Positions 17,473-26,756 are shown, counted from the first letter of the stretch. The stretch: 64,000 nucleotides of DNA from Saprospiraceae bacterium (GCA_029251525.1 JAQXDE010000066.1:248001-312000), one strand, 5' to 3'. Numbers and translations: made by a program. Notes: generated by a model from the letters alone, not told the origin.

Positions 17473-18273
17473 CTAGTTCAACAGAAATTCAAGTGTTTTG
17501 TCTTTAGTCAATCTCAATACATCTTCTTGGTGACTAGCAATTTCAAAAAATGTAATTCTCTCTCTTTCAAAAATGTTTTCCAATTGACCTTGTCCTAAAT
17601 CAGAATTGATTGTCATATCAGAGAAGTCAATTTGAAAATTTTCTAAAACTTTTCCTCCTCCGATTTTAAAGTTATTACTATTTAAATCTGCTGATGGGGG
17701 AATCATACCATTAATAACGTGATAAGTGACATTTAATTTTTCTCCCACTAGTTTAATGATAAGTATCCAAGAATTATCATGCCCTCCTAAAGTATAGACA
17801 CCTACTAATTCATTTAAGTTATGTTTGGGAATAGCCTCGTACAAGCCGGTTTCATTTTTCTTGATTTGAATAAGCTCGGTATAATCGTATTTCTGAGTTT
17901 CTTTTTCTTCATACATTTGTCCATAATTCACGGCATAGTTACCATTAATTTTTTGATAGAGATAAAAATACTCTCCTGCTCCCGCCCACCAACCCCCACA
18001 AGCATCAAGGGCATCATTGGGCATTTCATATTGGGAATATGTATCCTTTTTAATTGTTTCGCAAGCTAGGACGTTTGCTAGTTTTATTTTTTTATCATTA
18101 AATATTAAATGAACAGAATGGGCAGGTTTATCCTCCATAGTTGAAGTCTCAGATTGACATACAAGACTTAATTTAGGATTTGAATTGGATAGGTTTTTAT
18201 TGCCACCTTCATTTGAAGAATTACAGCTACAAAATGAAACGCAAAAACAAAGAAATATTAAAAGGTTTTTCAT
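17473..18273 (-). CDS. Hypothetical lipoprotein
   Basis: This 266-aa protein has a signal sequence and lipobox (MKNLLIFLCFCVSFCSCNSS), so it is expected to be a lipid-anchored periplasmic or surface protein. The mature part contains ALDACGGWWAGAGEYFYLYQ and GVYTLGGHDNSWILIIKLVG, giving a mixed beta fold. I do not recognise a family. It stands alone, convergent with HMG-CoA lyase and divergent from the T9SS protein at 18422. Confidence 0.75.
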   Translation of the reverse strand: MKNLLIFLCFCVSFCSCNSSNEGGNKNLSNSNPKLSLVCQSETSTMEDKPAHSVHLIFNDKKIKLANVLACETIKKDTYSQYEMPNDALDACGGWWAGAGEYFYLYQKINGNYAVNYGQMYEEKETQKYDYTELIQIKKNETGLYEAIPKHNLNELVGVYTLGGHDNSWILIIKLVGEKLNVTYHVINGMIPPSADLNSNNFKIGGGKVLENFQIDFSDMTINSDLGQGQLENIFERERITFFEIASHQEDVLRLTKDKTLEFLLN

Positions 18274-18421
18274 TAATTAAATTTTTATCTTACTTATTGT
18301 AGAAAATTAAATCATATGTAATGTAACTAACATTATTAAATTTGATAAACCTCAGTTTTTATACAAACAAAATACTATTTTTAGCTGTTTACCTCATATA
18401 TCAAAACTTAATCAAAAAATT

Positions 18422-21271
18422 ATGAAAAAAAATTACGTCTTTCTTCCACTCCTTTTTTCCTTTTTTTTTCAAACCATACAAGCTCAGATTTCATTCACCA
18501 ACAGTAATAGTATTCTATCTAACGCTAATTTTCACAGTGGTGTTGCAATCGCAGTCACTGATATGAATAACGACGGAAAAGATGATATTGTAAGAATGAA
18601 TCAAGGCTATGACTTGACTATTGAATATCAAAATCAAACGGATGAAATTTTCACTACTTTTAATGTGGGAAATATTGATAATGGGAGCCAATGGAGTATG
18701 TGTGTTGCTGACGTCAATAATGATGGGTTCAATGAAGTTCTAGCTGGAGGTGCATATGATGAGGTTAAGCTCGCGATGGCTAGTGGTGATGGTGCTTCCT
18801 ATACGACCACTTATTTGCCAGGACCTGGGATGTTTGTTCAGGGTTCCAATTTTGCTGATATTAATAATGATGGGTTTCTAGATGTTTTTGCTTGTCATGA
18901 TGATGCAGAAAGTAGAATTTGGGGAAATGATGGGATGGGAAATTTGTTACCACAGGATGATTGGATCGATATGAATTATGATCCCAATTCCGATAATTCT
19001 GGAAATTATGGAAGTGTTTGGACAGATTTTGATAACGACGGTGATATTGATTTGTATATAGCTAAGTGCCGTCAAGGAGTTACCGATCCAACTGACCCTC
19101 GTCGAATTAATCAACTTTATGTAAATGATGGTAATGGAAATTATTCTGAAATGGGTGAGGAGTATGGATTGGCTATAGGATGGCAATCATGGACTGCAGA
19201 TTTTCAAGACGTAAATAATGATGGATGGATGGATTGCTTTGTTACCAATCATGATCATGAATCTCAGTTAATGATAAACGATGGAACAGGACATTTTATA
19301 GAAGCAACAAATACCGGAATCGAAGTGGATGGATTACCGATTCAAGGAGTGATGAGGGATTTTGATAATGATGGTTATGTTGATATAATTGTATCAGGCT
19401 CAACTCAGCATTTATTTAAAAATAACGGCGATTTGACTTTTACTGAAGAGATAGGATTATTTGATGGTAATGAAATGGAATCATACGCTTTAGGTGATTT
19501 GAACAATGATGGTTTTGTAGATGTATATGCAGGTTATGCAAGTATCTATACCAGCCCATCAAGTATTGATGATGTAGTTTGGTTGAATGATGGAAATTCC
19601 AATAATCACCTGTCTGTTCAGCTTCAAGGCGTAATTAGTAATAGAAATGCAGTAGGTGCCCGTATCGAAGTTTATGGCCCATGGGGGGTGCAAGTTAGGG
19701 ATGTTCGATCAGGAGAAAGCTATGGGATTATGAATTCAATGATTCAATATTTTGGATTGGGTACAGCCTCTGAAATTGATTCGGTAGTTGTAAACTGGCC
19801 CTCAGGAATAAAACAAACTGAAACTGGAGTAAATGTAAACTCAACGCTTAAATTAATTGAAGGAGGGTGCATAGCTGATGCACCGATTTTGGATGTAATT
19901 GGTTCTACCTTATTTTGTACAGGTGAGTCAATAACAATCAATGCACCTGCAGGCTATGCTTCTTATGAGTGGTCAACTGGTGCTACAACTCCATCAATCA
20001 ACGTTACTACTCAAGGTAATTTTTCTGTAACGGTTACTGATGTTAGTGGTTGTTTCGGATTTTCAAGTAATATTACAACTATAGTTGATCCTGTGTTAAC
20101 CCCAGAAATTATTGCCGAAGGAGATGTGATTTTCTGTGATGGAGAAACTGTTGTTCTTTCTGAGATTGCTACGCCAGATGCCATTTCTTATACCTGGTCA
20201 GATAATCAAACTGGTAGTTCTATAACCGTTTCTCAGTCAGGATTATATACCGTAGAGGTAGAGGGACCTTGTAATAGTTTTGTTTCACAAGAAATTGAAG
20301 TTGATGTTCTTCCTATACCTGGAGATCCAACAGCTGTCGGCGATACTGTTGCCCTAGGTGGGATGGCTGAATTGACTGCTGTCGGCGCAAACTTAGCTTG
20401 GTACGACCAAGAAGTGGGAGGAACCCCAATAGGTTATGGAAATAATTTTACCACAGATATAATTGACGAGTCACAGTTGTTTTATGTAGAAGATAGAAAT
20501 GTGACAGACGGAATTGCAGGCGAAGTGGGAATGACTGATCATAATGGAACAGATTATAGTGGTAACTTAAATTCAAATAATCAGCTAATTTTTGATGCAT
20601 TACTACCATTTACCTTAGACTCCGTAAAGGTTTATACAGATTTTCCTGGTGAAAGAAAAATACTTCTTCTTGATGCTAATGGTAGTGAATTGAATTCAGC
20701 AGTCATAGATGTTCCAGACGGTGAAACCATGGTTTATGTGGGTATGGAAATTCCGGAGGGCATAGATTTAGTCATGACGACTGATGCTGCAACTAATCAG
20801 GTAAGTTTAAGTGTTAATGGACCAAGGCTAAAAAGAAGTAGTCAAGGTGTGAACTATCCATATGATTACCAAGATTATGCGTCACTTAAATCTTCAAATT
20901 TTGGCGAAGGATGGTACTACTATTTTTATGATTGGCAAATTAGTACTCCAAGTATCGTATGCCCTGGTGAAAGAGTTCCTGTTGAAGTTTGGTTGGACAC
21001 AGATGTGGTGGCAACAATTGATTTTGGGAAATCAGATGATGTAAAAGTTTTCCCTAATCCTACGGATGGAAATATTGCAGTTCAATTAAACTTTGATATT
21101 CAGAATTTTGCTCAACTTCTTGTTACTGATATGATTGGTCAAACAGTTTTGGAAAATAGAGCATTCAATAAGATGATTGAATTAAATTTGAAAAACTTAC
21201 CAAAAGGAGTTTATTTATTACAAGTGATTCATGGTGGGAATGTTTATAGTGGAAAAGTTGTATTGCAATAA
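18422..21271 (+). CDS. FG-GAP/VCBS repeat, ASPIC/UnbV domain protein with T9SS type A sorting domain
   Basis: This 949-aa secreted protein has a signal peptide (ending IQAQ). Seven calcium-binding DxNxDGxxD loops follow (for example TDMNNDGKDDIV, ADINNDGFLDVF, GDLNNDGFVDVY), forming an FG-GAP beta-propeller over about residues 30-385. Next comes an ASPIC/UnbV domain (GARIEVYGPWGVQVRDVRSG to VVVNWPSG). Ig-like segments follow (YEWSTGATTPSINVT, YTWSDNQTGSSITVS). The C-terminus VFPNPTDGNIAVQL to LPKGVYLLQVIHGG is a type A T9SS sorting domain that is removed on export across the outer membrane. A surface adhesin or binding role is likely; the ligand is unknown. A terminator follows 28 bp after the stop. 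Confidence 0.92.
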   Translation: MKKNYVFLPLLFSFFFQTIQAQISFTNSNSILSNANFHSGVAIAVTDMNNDGKDDIVRMNQGYDLTIEYQNQTDEIFTTFNVGNIDNGSQWSMCVADVNNDGFNEVLAGGAYDEVKLAMASGDGASYTTTYLPGPGMFVQGSNFADINNDGFLDVFACHDDAESRIWGNDGMGNLLPQDDWIDMNYDPNSDNSGNYGSVWTDFDNDGDIDLYIAKCRQGVTDPTDPRRINQLYVNDGNGNYSEMGEEYGLAIGWQSWTADFQDVNNDGWMDCFVTNHDHESQLMINDGTGHFIEATNTGIEVDGLPIQGVMRDFDNDGYVDIIVSGSTQHLFKNNGDLTFTEEIGLFDGNEMESYALGDLNNDGFVDVYAGYASIYTSPSSIDDVVWLNDGNSNNHLSVQLQGVISNRNAVGARIEVYGPWGVQVRDVRSGESYGIMNSMIQYFGLGTASEIDSVVVNWPSGIKQTETGVNVNSTLKLIEGGCIADAPILDVIGSTLFCTGESITINAPAGYASYEWSTGATTPSINVTTQGNFSVTVTDVSGCFGFSSNITTIVDPVLTPEIIAEGDVIFCDGETVVLSEIATPDAISYTWSDNQTGSSITVSQSGLYTVEVEGPCNSFVSQEIEVDVLPIPGDPTAVGDTVALGGMAELTAVGANLAWYDQEVGGTPIGYGNNFTTDIIDESQLFYVEDRNVTDGIAGEVGMTDHNGTDYSGNLNSNNQLIFDALLPFTLDSVKVYTDFPGERKILLLDANGSELNSAVIDVPDGETMVYVGMEIPEGIDLVMTTDAATNQVSLSVNGPRLKRSSQGVNYPYDYQDYASLKSSNFGEGWYYYFYDWQISTPSIVCPGERVPVEVWLDTDVVATIDFGKSDDVKVFPNPTDGNIAVQLNFDIQNFAQLLVTDMIGQTVLENRAFNKMIELNLKNLPKGVYLLQVIHGGNVYSGKVVLQ

Positions 21272-21298
21272 ATTAGAAGTAAAATATAATTCAAATAG

Positions 21299-21331
21299 AA
21301 AGGTCTTCAACGAGAGTTGAAGACCTTTTTT
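21299..21331 (+). terminator. Intrinsic terminator of the FG-GAP protein gene
   Basis: A perfect 12-bp stem (21300-21311 with 21316-21327) with a GAGA tetraloop is followed by a run of six T. It could also work in reverse, since A residues precede the stem. Confidence 0.92.
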
Positions 21332-21368
21332 CCATTATTAATTTGATATTTAACTAGGGTTAAATGTT

Positions 21369-21536
21369 TCAATTACTGAAGGATCTTCGCCTTGCTATAG
21401 TAGTAGGAAAATTAAAAAATAATAAATAATCATTTATTCCAGATGATTCTTTGAGCGTAAAATAGTTTAAATTAGTTGTGAGTTCTTGTCCGTAATTATT
21501 AATAATTTGTTTCGATCTTTTTTCTTCTGTATTCAT
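21369..21536 (-). CDS. Candidate small ORF (55 aa), function unknown
   Basis: On the minus strand an ATG (complement of 21534-21536) opens a 55-codon frame. It begins MNTEEKRSKQIINNYGQEL and ends with TTIARRRSFSN before TGA. Charged and polar residues are distributed like a real protein. In AT-rich DNA, however, a frame this long can occur by chance, and I recognise no family. It fills a 320-bp gap that otherwise holds nothing except the hairpin at 21607. It could also be a remnant of a longer gene. Confidence 0.25.
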   Translation of the reverse strand: MNTEEKRSKQIINNYGQELTTNLNYFTLKESSGINDYLLFFNFPTTIARRRSFSN

Positions 21537-21606
21537 CACAAAAATACTCCTTCTCCATATTGTTAAATTCGTATTTTACGTTAATAATTGGTAACATAAT
21601 AACTTC

Positions 21607-21648
21607 TTGCCGTTCATGCCAATGCCCCTACATTGTTACGAGCGGTAA
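21607..21648. repeat. Nested stem-loop just after the cytochrome gene
   Basis: TTGCCGTTC (21607-21615) pairs with GAGCGGTAA (21640-21648) with two wobbles. Inside it CAATG (21620-21624) pairs with CATTG (21631-21635) around the loop CCCCTA. The segment is distinctly richer in G+C than its surroundings and begins 2 bp after the cytochrome stop codon. It may be a terminator-like structure or the remnant of a palindromic repeat element. It has no T tract on either strand. Confidence 0.4.
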
Positions 21649-21650
21649 TA

Positions 21651-23606
21651 TTAATCTCTCAAAATCTTCCTCACTATTCGACCTCTTTCCGTTTCAATTT
21701 CTAGTAAAAATAACCTACCATTTTCGGGTAATCTTACTTGTTCAAGACTATTATTAATCTTTTCTATAAACCTTCCAGTAAAATCATAAATTTTAATTTC
21801 AATGATATTAATATCTGCTGGTTTTGAAATTGAAACCCAACCATCTGAGGTAGGATTTGGGAAAATTTTTAGCCAATTCGTTTCAACAATGTTCTTTGTT
21901 CCAACACCTTGTACGAAAATGCTATCCATCGTTTCAGTTGAAATCAAAACAGGGGAGAGGTCTGCATTTTCATACATAACTCTAAAAGTATCAATTTCAG
22001 GTGTACTTTCTGCGAGCATTGGATTTAACCATTTTGGAGGAAGGGCTTGGTAAAAAACTTTTGCAGAAATATTTATAAAACCTGTATATCCCTCCAGTGG
22101 AATATGGTAATGAACTACATCTGAGCCACTTCCTTCGGTTGCATTTTCATAATTAAAATCTGAATCAGTTAATGCATTTCCGATAATCAAAGTAGTATCG
22201 TAACTAGCATGTCCAGTTGAGAAACCAAGTGGAGGTAATCGATTATCTTTTAACCCAACATGGGATTGTTCCAAAATAGTAGTAAAATCGCCATTAACAT
22301 CGCCCAAAACCAATTCGTAAATTTGAACTTGATCTTTTGAATTGATTATATCAAAATGAGGTTCTGTTTCATTGGTTTGACCATTAACTTCATAATTAGA
22401 TCGGATTACACCACTTTGGAATAATGTATCTCCAAGGTCAGTTGTAGCCACAAATTCCACAAATGCCCTTCGGGAAGGATATCCTGAGGGGAATTTATGT
22501 CCAGCTTTATTAGTAATTGTCAAATCAAAATAAGCAGAGTCTTGATCCAAATCTGCTATTTCTAAATTGGTTGATAATGAGTTTTGTTGTAACATTAATA
22601 GTGTCTTTGCGATCGTCTCATCGAAGTGCTCATCTTGAGCATCAATATTTAATGCCTCCTTATTTTCTTTCATTAATTTCAACATTGTTGTATTTGCGCC
22701 CACCAAATCATGTAAACCGTATGGTGACCTTCCCTCCAAAAATATATAATTGGCGGAGATCACAATCTGTTCTTCTAGTTGGGGCATATGACAACCTTGG
22801 CAAGTTGTAGGGTTACTTCCATTATCGTCGTAAGAAGAATTAATCCATTCATGATAGGTCGCTTGCTCTACAAATTTTTCGCCAGTTAGATTTCCATTCA
22901 AGTCAACAGAATTGGTTAAAAGAGTATGACAAGAAGCACAGATTCCAGCGTCATTGATATGGTCACTGAATTGGGGTTTGAATCCTACAAAATCAGTCAT
23001 GGGTGGTGCAAATGGCATTTCATAAGGACCATAAATAACTCTTGAGGTATCATAGGTTGCTTCACCTGAAAATTCTTGCCCCAAATTTTCTGCACTTTTT
23101 ATATGGCAAGCAGCACAGGAAACACCATCCATTGCGGTTGTATCTGACAACATTTCAGCTATTGTATAATGTTCAGCACCTCGGAGAATTGCTGTAAAAT
23201 GACCTTGGGGAGCATGGCAAGAAGTACACTTGGTTTGTAATTCCAAACTATGGGATGGATTAGTCAAAATTTCATGACTAACTTTAGCACGCCAAAAAGG
23301 ATCCTTCGCTGAAAGTGCCATCATCGAGGTTCGCCAATCATCATTTACATTTACATCATTACCATAGGAATCAACCATACCATTCATTTGTGGATCATAG
23401 CCATGGCAACCATCGCAATTTCCAGCCGTAGGAAAAATAATACTAGAATCTATTGGTGGGGCTACTATTGTATGAGTTTTATAAAAATTATACTCAGCAA
23501 CTGAGTGGAATTCACTGACATTTTTACGAATTGGAATCATCGAAAATAATAAAACACAACTCGCCACCACAGTTAATATCACAAATTTACTATATGATTT
23601 TTTCAT
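21651..23606 (-). CDS. Multihaem cytochrome c with T9SS type A sorting domain
   Basis: This 651-aa exported protein has an N-terminal signal/anchor helix and five c-type haem motifs: CDGCH (residues 64-68), CTSCH (127-131), CAACH (164-168), CASCH (223-227) and CQGCH (269-273). Scattered histidines are available as distal ligands. The C-terminal half is beta-rich. The last about 75 residues (WLKIFPNPTSDGWVSI to GRIVRKILRD) form a T9SS type A sorting domain, so the haem protein should be exported across the outer membrane. It may pass electrons to an extracellular acceptor or bind a substrate in the manner of octahaem/NrfA-like proteins, but neither is shown. The gene stands alone. Confidence 0.9.
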   Translation of the reverse strand: MKKSYSKFVILTVVASCVLLFSMIPIRKNVSEFHSVAEYNFYKTHTIVAPPIDSSIIFPTAGNCDGCHGYDPQMNGMVDSYGNDVNVNDDWRTSMMALSAKDPFWRAKVSHEILTNPSHSLELQTKCTSCHAPQGHFTAILRGAEHYTIAEMLSDTTAMDGVSCAACHIKSAENLGQEFSGEATYDTSRVIYGPYEMPFAPPMTDFVGFKPQFSDHINDAGICASCHTLLTNSVDLNGNLTGEKFVEQATYHEWINSSYDDNGSNPTTCQGCHMPQLEEQIVISANYIFLEGRSPYGLHDLVGANTTMLKLMKENKEALNIDAQDEHFDETIAKTLLMLQQNSLSTNLEIADLDQDSAYFDLTITNKAGHKFPSGYPSRRAFVEFVATTDLGDTLFQSGVIRSNYEVNGQTNETEPHFDIINSKDQVQIYELVLGDVNGDFTTILEQSHVGLKDNRLPPLGFSTGHASYDTTLIIGNALTDSDFNYENATEGSGSDVVHYHIPLEGYTGFINISAKVFYQALPPKWLNPMLAESTPEIDTFRVMYENADLSPVLISTETMDSIFVQGVGTKNIVETNWLKIFPNPTSDGWVSISKPADINIIEIKIYDFTGRFIEKINNSLEQVRLPENGRLFLLEIETERGRIVRKILRD

Positions 23607-23847
23607 TTTACTTCTTATTCAATTTTGTTTATTACGTAAACCAAAAATCATCTTTTTTTATGGGAAATAAAATTCAATTAAGGTTGAATGGCGACCAATT
23701 TGCAAAAAAAATAATGATTATCCGTGTTTATTTTAAAAACATAGAAATTTAACACACGTTTTTGAAATGAACTTGAGAATTGTCACTAATAGAATTTTTA
23801 TTAAAAAAAATAATACAACAATAACACAAATTCAAGCATCACTCATT

Positions 23848-23864
23848 TAGTTTTGTTATTTTTG
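23848..23864 (+). promoter_or_regulatory. Candidate -7 boxes for the 145-aa membrane protein gene
   Basis: Two TAnnTTTG matches lie close together, TAGTTTTG at 23848-23855 and TATTTTTG at 23857-23864, 43-59 bp before the ATG. The rest of the 300-bp gap from 23607 to 23906 holds no supported gene. Confidence 0.45.
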
Positions 23865-23906
23865 TTTTGTTATTTTATTTAAATCCTAACAACATTTTTC
23901 CAAATC

Positions 23907-24344
23907 ATGTTTCAACTCAAAAAGGATAGTAGCGTAGATCAGTTTTCTGAAAAGATAGAGCAAGTTGTTCAAAATGACTTAGCTATGTTTTTAGAATTTG
24001 GGGAAGAGTATTTTACGTTGGAAGAATTAGAGGATTTGTATGGTCAATGGGAAAAAGAATATCAACTGACTGAAAAACTAAGAAGTCGATTTGTATTACT
24101 TTGCACCAGTTCTTTTTTGTTGATTCCACTGTCTGGTTTAATTACGTTATTTGGCTACAATACTCATTTACCTATTTTTATTATTTGTTTTCCAATAATA
24201 TTTTTGATTGGCCTAGTTGGGTTTTTAGTGTTGTTTTTTAAATTTGGCAAAGTGACTTCTCAAGAAAATGTAGGAAGACGAATAAAGTTTGCTATTCGAA
24301 ATAAACTTCAGAGAAGAGGTTTTTCCAAAGATTTTGAAATGTAA
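23907..24344 (+). CDS. Hypothetical two-helix membrane protein
   Basis: This 145-aa protein has an acidic helical N-terminus (about residues 1-65, with LEFGEEYFTLEELEDLYGQW) and two transmembrane segments (about 66-85 and 90-112). It ends in a basic tail (RRIKFAIRNKLQRRGFSKDF). By the positive-inside rule both ends are probably cytoplasmic. No family is recognised. It appears monocistronic, with candidate -7 boxes upstream and a stem-loop 15 bp after the stop. Confidence 0.7.
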   Translation: MFQLKKDSSVDQFSEKIEQVVQNDLAMFLEFGEEYFTLEELEDLYGQWEKEYQLTEKLRSRFVLLCTSSFLLIPLSGLITLFGYNTHLPIFIICFPIIFLIGLVGFLVLFFKFGKVTSQENVGRRIKFAIRNKLQRRGFSKDFEM

Positions 24345-24358
24345 TGTAAGAGTGAGTT

Positions 24359-24393
24359 ACTCACAAGGCAACTATCTAGATCACCTTGTGAGT
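24359..24393. terminator. Stem-loop sharing its stem with 3830-3861
   Basis: ACTCACAAGG at 24359-24368 pairs perfectly with CCTTGTGAGT at 24384-24393 around a 15-nt loop. It lies between two convergent genes, so bidirectional termination is plausible, though the T tract is poor. Confidence 0.55.
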
Positions 24394-24417
24394 ATAACGT
24401 TTCTTCAACTTCCTAAT

Positions 24418-25236
24418 CTACATTTTCTCTATAGGATCTTCAGCTAAAGTAAATTCTCTTGATATAGGATTCTGTTCTGTTTTAATGAGGTTTCCGTCTT
24501 TGTCCAATAATGAAAGGGTAATATTATTTGTACCTATTGGAAGACCTTCTATATAATAAGGTTGCCAATTATCAATCATGTGAATTTCACCATTAATTTC
24601 TGCTTTTACTTTATTTCCATTTTTCAAATCCGTATTTACCAAATAAAAGTCCAACATCACTTTTTCTGTTGCAGCTTTACCTGTATAAGTACCTTTTGGG
24701 CGACTATACCAAACCATAGGGTTGGTGATTTTTTCTGACTTTAAGATACTTCCACTTTGATCAATTGCAGTTCTGATTGCTAAAAATGCATCATTAGTTT
24801 TAATGCTTTCATGATATGATCGAGAAAGAAAAGCTAATATTCGGTGCTCTCCAGCTTCGATCTTTAAATCATTGAATGAGGCAGTATATCGTGCTGCATA
24901 TGGTTTGTCGTCAACTAACACATGGATATGTTGGCCTTTAGCGGAATTAGCACAATTTTTTTGGGGAGCATCAGGTGTTTGTTGTCCTAATTCATAGGAG
25001 GAACCTCCATCAACAATAAAATCTATCTTCCCATCCTTCATTGAGATTCGCTCCAATTTTGCATCGGAATAAGCTGTTGAAGCTTCGAAAGGAGTTAAAG
25101 TATATTGATTAGCAACGGTTGAAACTGTAGTATCTTTTGTCTCTTCTTGATTATCTGTTGATTCTGTTGATTTTGCACTATCTTGACAAGAACAAAAAAA
25201 GAAAAGAAAACTCAAAAGAAAAATAATTAAACGCAT
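24418..25236 (-). CDS. Hypothetical lipoprotein
   Basis: This 272-aa protein has a lipoprotein signal (FFFCSCQDS, lipidated Cys near residue 17) and a low-complexity Ser/Thr/Glu linker to about residue 45. A beta-rich domain follows with GQHIHVLVDDKPYAARYTAS, AGEHRILAFLSRSYHESIKT and MVWYSRPKGTYTG. Similar proteins in Bacteroidota are sometimes labelled phosphopeptide-binding, but I cannot support that function from sequence. A -7 box lies 62 bp upstream. The gene ends 25 bp from the shared stem-loop. Confidence 0.75.
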   Translation of the reverse strand: MRLIIFLLSFLFFFCSCQDSAKSTESTDNQEETKDTTVSTVANQYTLTPFEASTAYSDAKLERISMKDGKIDFIVDGGSSYELGQQTPDAPQKNCANSAKGQHIHVLVDDKPYAARYTASFNDLKIEAGEHRILAFLSRSYHESIKTNDAFLAIRTAIDQSGSILKSEKITNPMVWYSRPKGTYTGKAATEKVMLDFYLVNTDLKNGNKVKAEINGEIHMIDNWQPYYIEGLPIGTNNITLSLLDKDGNLIKTEQNPISREFTLAEDPIEKM

Positions 25237-25297
25237 AATGATTTTTGTTTAGTTAAAAATTGGAAAATAAAAGTCTATCTAAGGAATAATTTCGACT

Positions 25298-25305
25298 CAA
25301 ATATA
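25298..25305 (-). promoter_or_regulatory. -7 box of the 272-aa lipoprotein gene
   Basis: The complement reads TATATTTG, an exact TAnnTTTG match, 62 bp upstream of the start codon. A well-spaced -33 TTG is not obvious. Confidence 0.4.
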
Positions 25306-25432
25306 TTAAAAGCAATTTGATTTTTTTGTTCAAACGCTCTGATGTTATTAAATTTAAAAAGGGTTCCTGAAAATAATTTTAAAAAAAAGAAAAATTATTT
25401 ATAAAATGGTTTCATTTTTGCAAAAGTAATTA

Positions 25433-25440
25433 TACTTTTG
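25433..25440 (+). promoter_or_regulatory. -7 box of the tRNA-Ser gene
   Basis: TACTTTTG matches TAnnTTTG and lies 42 bp upstream of the mature tRNA 5' end. Confidence 0.55.
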
Positions 25441-25482
25441 CATCGCTTTATAAATAACAAAAGAGTTATTAGCAACACAAAC

Positions 25483-25571
<89 letters not shown>

Positions 25572-25572
25572 T

Positions 25573-25607
25573 AAAGCCTCGTAGACAATATGTTTGCGGG
25601 GCTTTTT
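25573..25607 (+). terminator. Terminator after tRNA-Ser
   Basis: AAAGCCTCG (25573-25581) pairs with CGGGGCTTT (25597-25605, one wobble) and is followed by T residues. It begins 3 bp after the tRNA 3' end. Confidence 0.75.
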
Positions 25608-25657
25608 AGTTTTAAATTAAGCAATCCAATTTTATGGTTTGGCAAATAATAATAACA

Positions 25658-26620
25658 ATGAATAATTATTCCTTTTTTCTTTTTACAATTTTTTTTTTCC
25701 TTTTATCCTGTAGCGAATCTTCCAATTCCAATCAGAAAAATGTTCCAACGGGAATAGAAAAAAATAAAGAACTAGAATCAAAAGTAATTTCTATTGTGGC
25801 CTACGACCAAACCTCTTCCTACAATTTTGAAGAACCTATATTAACGCTGGCTTTACCATTATCACTATTAGAAATTTCAGGTTTAAGCTACGTCCCTGAA
25901 ACGGATCAACTGCTAGCAGTTAATGATGAGCGAGGGTGGATATTTTTTCTCAATGCAACAAATGGAGAAATAGAAGAAAAAAAAACTTTCAGTGGAAGTG
26001 GAGATTTTGAGGGGATTGAATGGCTAGGAGATCAAATTAGTATTGTTAAAAGTAATGGCGATATTTATTTTTATAAGGAAGGAAAAGAGGAGCCAACGAA
26101 TAAAGTCAAAACACAATTTAAACCTTCCAATGATATTGAAGGGTTGGCTTTCGATGTAGCCAACAATCGGTTATTGTTGGCTTGCAAAGGGAATCCAAAT
26201 CTTGGAAAATCAGATAAATACAAGAAGGTGAAAAATATTTATAGTTTTGATTTAGAAAAAAATAAATTGGAAGAGGTTCCTTTTATAAGTGTTGAAGATG
26301 AGGCTTTAGAGGATTATGTTAAAGATTTTGCAAAGGCCAATGATTTTTCAAAAAAGAAAAAGAAAAAACTAAAAGGAAGAGTAAATGATTTTTCTCCATC
26401 AGGCATCGCAATACACCCTGAAACTAAAGATTTTTATTTGCTTTCATCCCAAGGTAAATTGTTGATTATTTATACTGCCGCCAAAGAGTTAAAAGAGGTG
26501 GTGTTTCTGGATACAAAAATTCATCGTCAACCTGAAGGGATCTGTTTTGCACCAAATGGAGATTTATTTATTAGTAATGAGGGAAAAGGATTAGGAGCGA
26601 AGATTATGAAATATGATTAA
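25658..26620 (+). CDS. SdiA-regulated/phytase-like beta-propeller lipoprotein
   Basis: I place the start at 25658 (MNNYSFFLFTIFFFLLSCSE), which gives a clean lipoprotein signal with lipobox LLSC; an upstream ATG at 25634 would add eight residues. The 320-aa protein contains LEISGLSYVPETDQLLAVND, then FEGIEWLGDQISIVKSNGDI and DIEGLAFDVANNRLLLACKG. Near the end are SPSGIAIHPETKDFYLLSSQ and QPEGICFAPNGDLFISNEGK. These are the recurring blades of the SdiA-regulated family, related to esterase-like phytase propellers. It is probably lipid-anchored in the envelope; the substrate is unknown. Confidence 0.82.
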   Translation: MNNYSFFLFTIFFFLLSCSESSNSNQKNVPTGIEKNKELESKVISIVAYDQTSSYNFEEPILTLALPLSLLEISGLSYVPETDQLLAVNDERGWIFFLNATNGEIEEKKTFSGSGDFEGIEWLGDQISIVKSNGDIYFYKEGKEEPTNKVKTQFKPSNDIEGLAFDVANNRLLLACKGNPNLGKSDKYKKVKNIYSFDLEKNKLEEVPFISVEDEALEDYVKDFAKANDFSKKKKKKLKGRVNDFSPSGIAIHPETKDFYLLSSQGKLLIIYTAAKELKEVVFLDTKIHRQPEGICFAPNGDLFISNEGKGLGAKIMKYD

Positions 26621-26659
26621 CAGGGTTTTTTGATATTTTAAAAAAAAATAAAAAAAATA

Positions 26660-26691
26660 TTGTTAATTATTTAGAAATTATTTTATGTTTG
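26660..26691 (+). promoter_or_regulatory. Promoter of the tRNA-Thr gene
   Basis: TTG at 26660-26662 and TATGTTTG at 26684-26691 (exact TAnnTTTG) are separated by 21 nt. Transcription would begin near 26698, about 60 bp before the mature tRNA. Confidence 0.6.
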
Positions 26692-26756
26692 CAGCTCTTC
26701 TGGTAGATATCATTTTTTTGGTATTCTATTTGCAAAGTAAGAGTAATATATCACAA

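Noticed and set aside
23655-23752. 31-codon plus-strand frame starting MGNKIQLRLNGDQF
   Set aside because: Too short, no recognised family, and it lies in the promoter region of the cytochrome gene; chance is the simpler explanation.
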